The translations under genes were made by a program, and so were the position numbers. The notes beneath the pieces were generated by a model. The model was not told the DNA's origin. It saw only the letters and a program-made list of their open reading frames with translations, and did not search any database. A DNA stretch of 64,000 nt from Vitis vinifera (Eukaryota; Streptophyta; Magnoliopsida; Vitales; Vitaceae). Shown here piece by piece: positions 57,901-64,000 of this stretch; position 1 is the stretch's first letter, and each line of letters begins with the position of its first letter. The stretch is taken from positions 10,781,001 to 10,845,000 of the forward strand of contig NC_081822.1 of NCBI RefSeq assembly GCF_030704535.1. Reading direction: 5' to 3'.

Positions 57901-60867
57901 AGGTCCTTCTAGCAATTCAAGATATTCGAATTCTTCAAATCATGGTGGTATGTGATTTATGAAATGCCATCATAGCATCTAATTATAACTTTAGTATTAT
58001 TTTACTTAGGAGATTGATTGCACTTCCACTGCTTCTAAACCTACTTGTCTTTTCCATCATGTAGTTCCTTATGCCACTGGATTTGATGAGGCCAAAGATG
58101 AAGCAACTCAGAGGTGTAAAGCTATGTCAGATAGACATCAACGGACAGTGGAGCGTGTGGTATACTTCCTGCTTCTGTCCAGATTCGGGATTCAAATCTG
58201 TTGATATGTGGCTGTCAAGTAACAGGTTTGACATAACGCCTTTTCTGGTCTTGTCTCAGGCAAAAGTTCTTGAGGAGAAGAATATGCGGGATCTACTTGC
58301 TCAGAAAGAGCAAGCAGAGAGAAACGTGAGTATCTGTTCAGATAATTCATGAAGATTTTTTTCCTTTTTTCCTCTTCATATTAATATTTATGTCTAATTT
58401 TCATTGCAGAGACTAGCAGAAGCTCTAGATGGTGGTGTCAAAAGGTGGTCAAGTGGGAAGGAGGGGAACTTGCGTGCACTGCTTGCAACGCTTCAATATG
58501 TATGTGGAGGCCTTTTACTAATTTTTCTGGTTAAATTAGTGTCCCTTTGATTTGGACTGCTTTCTAAAATCTTCAATATGAATGTAGAGGCCTTCTACTA
58601 ATTTTCTGATTAAGCGGGTGTTCCTTTTGCTTTAGACTGCTTTCTAACATGTTCAGTTATTTTTGGTACTAAGGTATTCATTCCCTGTGTTCAAAATGAT
58701 TTAGATAATACATTTTTAGAAAGAGATCCAAAACCCATAACGGAAAGTTGATGAATGAGAGAGAGAAGATATATTTTTAGAAAGAGATTTGAAAACCATA
58801 ACTGTGTTCTCTGTATGTTTGTTGCTGCTCCCCTTTCCCCCTACTGAAATGAATGAGAGAGAAAGAGAGAGCGCCTATGTTGTGTTCCTGCAAAACAAAC
58901 AGCCAATCTATTATGGGTCTCTGCACTTAGTTTTCCAGAATTTAATGGACAGATCTTTCCTCTGTTCCTCTTAACTTTTTCTTTGTTTTTAAAATTTTTT
59001 ATTTCTTGTCTTAATTCAATTATTAAATACTCTAGGGTGACTTAAGGTCACAAACCATTCCTGGGAAAAATCCCCATAGATTAGAGCTCTGCACTAAGTG
59101 CACCAACCTTCCAGAGAGGAGATGCCTTATTATCCGTCCAAGAAGTGGGTTCAGCTGCATAAGTACAGTTATGTTCTGGATTGCATGGTGATATGATTGA
59201 ATGTCATAATTAATTGTTACAAGAGATAGTAAAATTTTTTCCTTTCATTATCATTCTGGTTATTTGCTAGAACTAAACATCATTCTGAAACAAGTAAACT
59301 GTCGATGTGAGTACCGTATGCCACCAGACAATATGTTGGTTCTTTGATAGCGAGCTGTAACCTCATTGAGGTGAATATCTTTGTTACTTTTGAATTTCGC
59401 ACTGCTGCTTTTGTCTTGTCAAAAAAATTCAGCCCTTTTCATTGCTGCTATCATCTTTCTTTGCTGATACTTCAATATATTTTCAACATTAACAATCAAC
59501 AAAATATATCATCAACTTTTTTTTAATTGGTGCTTCCAATATTTGGGTTTTAACTGGAATTTCTTCCTTGGCAGATTCTTGGGCCTGATAGTGGTTGGCA
59601 GCCGATTCCCCTAACAGATATAATAACAACCAATGCTATAAAGAAAGCTTACCGGAAGGCCACTCTTTGTGTGCATCCTGATAAGTTGCAGCAGCGTGGT
59701 GCTAGCATTCAGCAGAAGTACATATGTGAGAAGGTTTTTGATCTTTTACAGGTATGCTGTTGTCTTCTTTTGTGCATTAGCTTAAGTATCTTTATGGGCT
59801 AGTGAGCACTAAAACTGAAGAGGTTTCAATTTTTGTAGTAATGCCTAAATAATACTGCAAGCCATAATTTAAGTGAAATCTCAAAACTTGATCCCTAAAC
59901 CAACTAGGGCTAAAACTCTAGAGCATGGAAGTTACCAAGGAAACAATCCGGTTTCTGGGTGCTGGCAAAATGCACCTTAAGGGCACATCTTGAAAATAAT
60001 TGAAGCCAAGAGCATGGTTGGCATTAGAGTTTCATCACCACCAGTGAACTTCTTGGCCCAAAGTACTCAGCTTACTCAGATTCATATTCCAGTTTATACT
60101 TATTATAATGGCCTAATGCTTTAATTAGATGGCAGTGTTGAATCAGTCTGCCCATGCCATGCATATCAAATCTTAAACTTGATTGAATGTTTAAACCAGT
60201 TGGATCCATTTTGTGCTCTAAATGGGAATGTTATTTTAATTTTTTTTTTCTTTAGGTTATGTTTGGTTCTTGGAAAGTACTAAGGAAATAAAAAAAATGT
60301 TAAGGAAAATGATTTTTTCATATTTGATTTTACATAAAATGGGTTTGAAATAGGAAATGAAAATAATTTATTTATTTTAATTTTTGTTCGCCTTTTATTT
60401 TCTTCTACCTTTTTTCTTTATTTTCCTTTTCTCAAACTTTCCGAGATCCAAATATAGCCTTAGTGAAGTGTTTATATGTTGCAACTACCAAAATTCAATC
60501 AATGTTGGCATGCATGAAAAGGGATAGGTTTCACAACAGTGGACTCAGTTTAACAAAATATATGATGGTTCATGGCAATTTTATTTACAACTGTTAATTG
60601 CATTTGGAAGTTTGTGGTGAATCTGGGAAAAGGTACAGGGATATTTATCAATGAATGTACTAATTTATTTTTTTCTGACATTCTTAAGAGTGGAGACATA
60701 ATTTTTCTTTGAAAAAATTGGAATTAATTGTTAAAAGGAAACAGCAACCCTTTCCCCTTCAAGTAGTTAATTCTGTTTACTAACCCCTCCATTCTTACAT
60801 TTCATCTACCTATTTTTGTTTCTATTGTCCTCAGGAGGCTTGGAACAAGTTCAACTCAGAGGAGTGA
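51956..60867 (+). CDS. Auxilin-like J-domain protein (clathrin uncoating co-chaperone)
   Basis: Auxilin-like proteins recruit Hsp70 through a C-terminal J domain to strip clathrin from vesicles. Exons: 51956-52323, 54721-57947, 58065-58159, 58260-58325, 58410-58499, 59575-59751, 60835-60867; 1351 residues, phases close. The N-terminal part has [29 protein letters not shown]. The 3.2 kb second exon encodes a very acidic, probably coiled/disordered middle with loose repeats around a W-E-E core ([20 protein letters not shown] and variants). A basic, Ala/Glu/Arg-rich helical region follows ([20 protein letters not shown]). The J domain spans about residues 1280-1351 with the essential HPD in [11 protein letters not shown]. 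Arabidopsis AUL1 has the same order. The splice join before exon 2 (GCGTG|GACTCC) gives [15 protein letters not shown]. Intron 5 contains an 80 bp duplication that copied the exon 5 donor. Confidence 0.93.
56093..56266 (+). repeat. 87 bp (29-codon) coding tandem repeat in the auxilin-like gene
   Basis: ATAGAAAATGAGGA starts at 56093 and again at 56180, giving two copies of a 29-residue unit ([14 protein letters not shown]-...-W-E). It stays in frame, so it lengthens the acidic middle without harming the reading frame. Confidence 0.85.
58491..58650 (+). repeat. 80 bp tandem duplication spanning an exon-intron border
   Basis: CTTCAATATG, the last bases of exon 5 plus the start of the donor, occurs at 58491 and again at 58571. 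The first copy continues TATGTGGAGGCC with an intact GT donor. The second reads AATGTAGAGGCC, so its donor GT is lost. Both continue in parallel to CTGCTTTCTAA. A further 61 bp repeat (TTTTTAGAAAGAGAT at about 58711 and 58772) follows. Confidence 0.85.
60255..60459. mobile_element. PIF/Harbinger-type MITE in the auxilin-like gene's last intron
   Basis: The termini GGTTATGTTTGG and, in complement, GGCTATATTTGG continue with TTCTTGGAAAGT against ATCTCGGAAAGT. They are flanked on both sides by TTA (60252-60254 and 60460-60462), the 3 bp target duplication of this superfamily. 205 bp, non-coding, A/T-rich. Confidence 0.8.
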
Positions 60868-61233
60868 TAAATCATGTGCTTCAAATGAATCCCTGCTGTC
60901 GCATTGGACACATTCAGTAATTGCATTTGTACGTAATGGATACAATTGATAAACAATTGCAGGCATTCTTCAAGTCAGTGGCGCACTTTGTGAAAGCAAA
61001 GGCATAACTCCATGGAAAAATAGCATTAACAAGACGTTCATTTAAGCAAAACTGGTTGCCCTAATAATAAGTTTAGCACACTCCCTACTTGAAAGAAAAC
61101 AAAATGGAGAATACAGATTTATCAATCGTTCTACATCGGTTACTGATAAATATGCTAATAATACCAAACCAAAATATATGAATTGGTTTGTGGTTTCAAC
61201 TATTCTGAACATGGCATCATATCATGATGCAAA
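60868..61233. other. Convergent spacer between auxilin-like and OTC genes
   Basis: 366 bases separate the two stop codons and must hold both 3' UTRs. I see no other feature. Confidence 0.6.

Positions 61234-64000
<2,767 letters not shown>

Overview
The window is nuclear DNA of a flowering plant. Every recognisable gene is a plant gene with several GT-AG introns, the spacers and introns are very AT-rich, and the larger introns are loaded with remains of L1-type LINEs, a Ty1/copia fossil and small inverted-repeat DNA elements. The gene models, and the habit of large LINE-filled introns, fit a woody eudicot such as grapevine (Vitis). That is an inference from style and protein flavour, not from a search.

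Layout. 1-4.85 kb: no supported gene. 4.9-7.5 kb (+): secreted pectin methylesterase, five exons. 8.3-9.2 kb (+): small plant-specific protein of unknown function, four exons. 9.2-14.2 kb: AT-rich spacer with a MITE-like element and an ~850 bp hairpin-forming inverted repeat. 14.3-15.8 kb (+): phenylcoumaran benzylic ether reductase-like NADPH reductase, five exons, followed ~0.9 kb downstream by a stray copy of its last exon. 17.7-18.2 kb (-): small secreted protein with a (Ala-Pro)14 tract. 19.5-24.4 kb (-): RER1 Golgi-to-ER retrieval receptor, with a copia fossil in its first coding intron. 27.7-33.0 kb (+): mitochondrial gamma carbonic anhydrase of complex I, with a LINE and a G-rich run in its last intron. 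33-39.6 kb: spacer with an hAT-like element (8 bp target duplication), an L1 remnant and a MITE. 39.7-43.0 kb (+): pfkB-family sugar/nucleoside kinase, eight exons. 44.5-49.1 kb (-): 20S proteasome subunit alpha-1, two coding exons split by a LINE-filled 3.7 kb intron. 52.0-60.9 kb (+): auxilin-like J-domain protein with a 3.2 kb exon. 61.2-64 kb (-): plastid ornithine carbamoyltransferase, whose 5' exon(s) lie beyond the window.

The genes are an ordinary mix of housekeeping functions (proteasome, complex I, arginine synthesis, vesicle traffic) and cell-wall or phenylpropanoid functions. They are not an operon or an evident pathway cluster. pfkB/proteasome and auxilin/OTC are convergent pairs; RER1/gamma-CA are divergent across a 3.3 kb spacer. 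All exon coordinates are hand-derived from reading frame and splice consensus; the phases close exactly in every complete model. I see no convincing undescribed multi-gene system. The items most worth a second look are the Ala-Pro secreted protein, the long inverted repeat, intronic G-quadruplex motifs, and several small duplications that touch or border genes.
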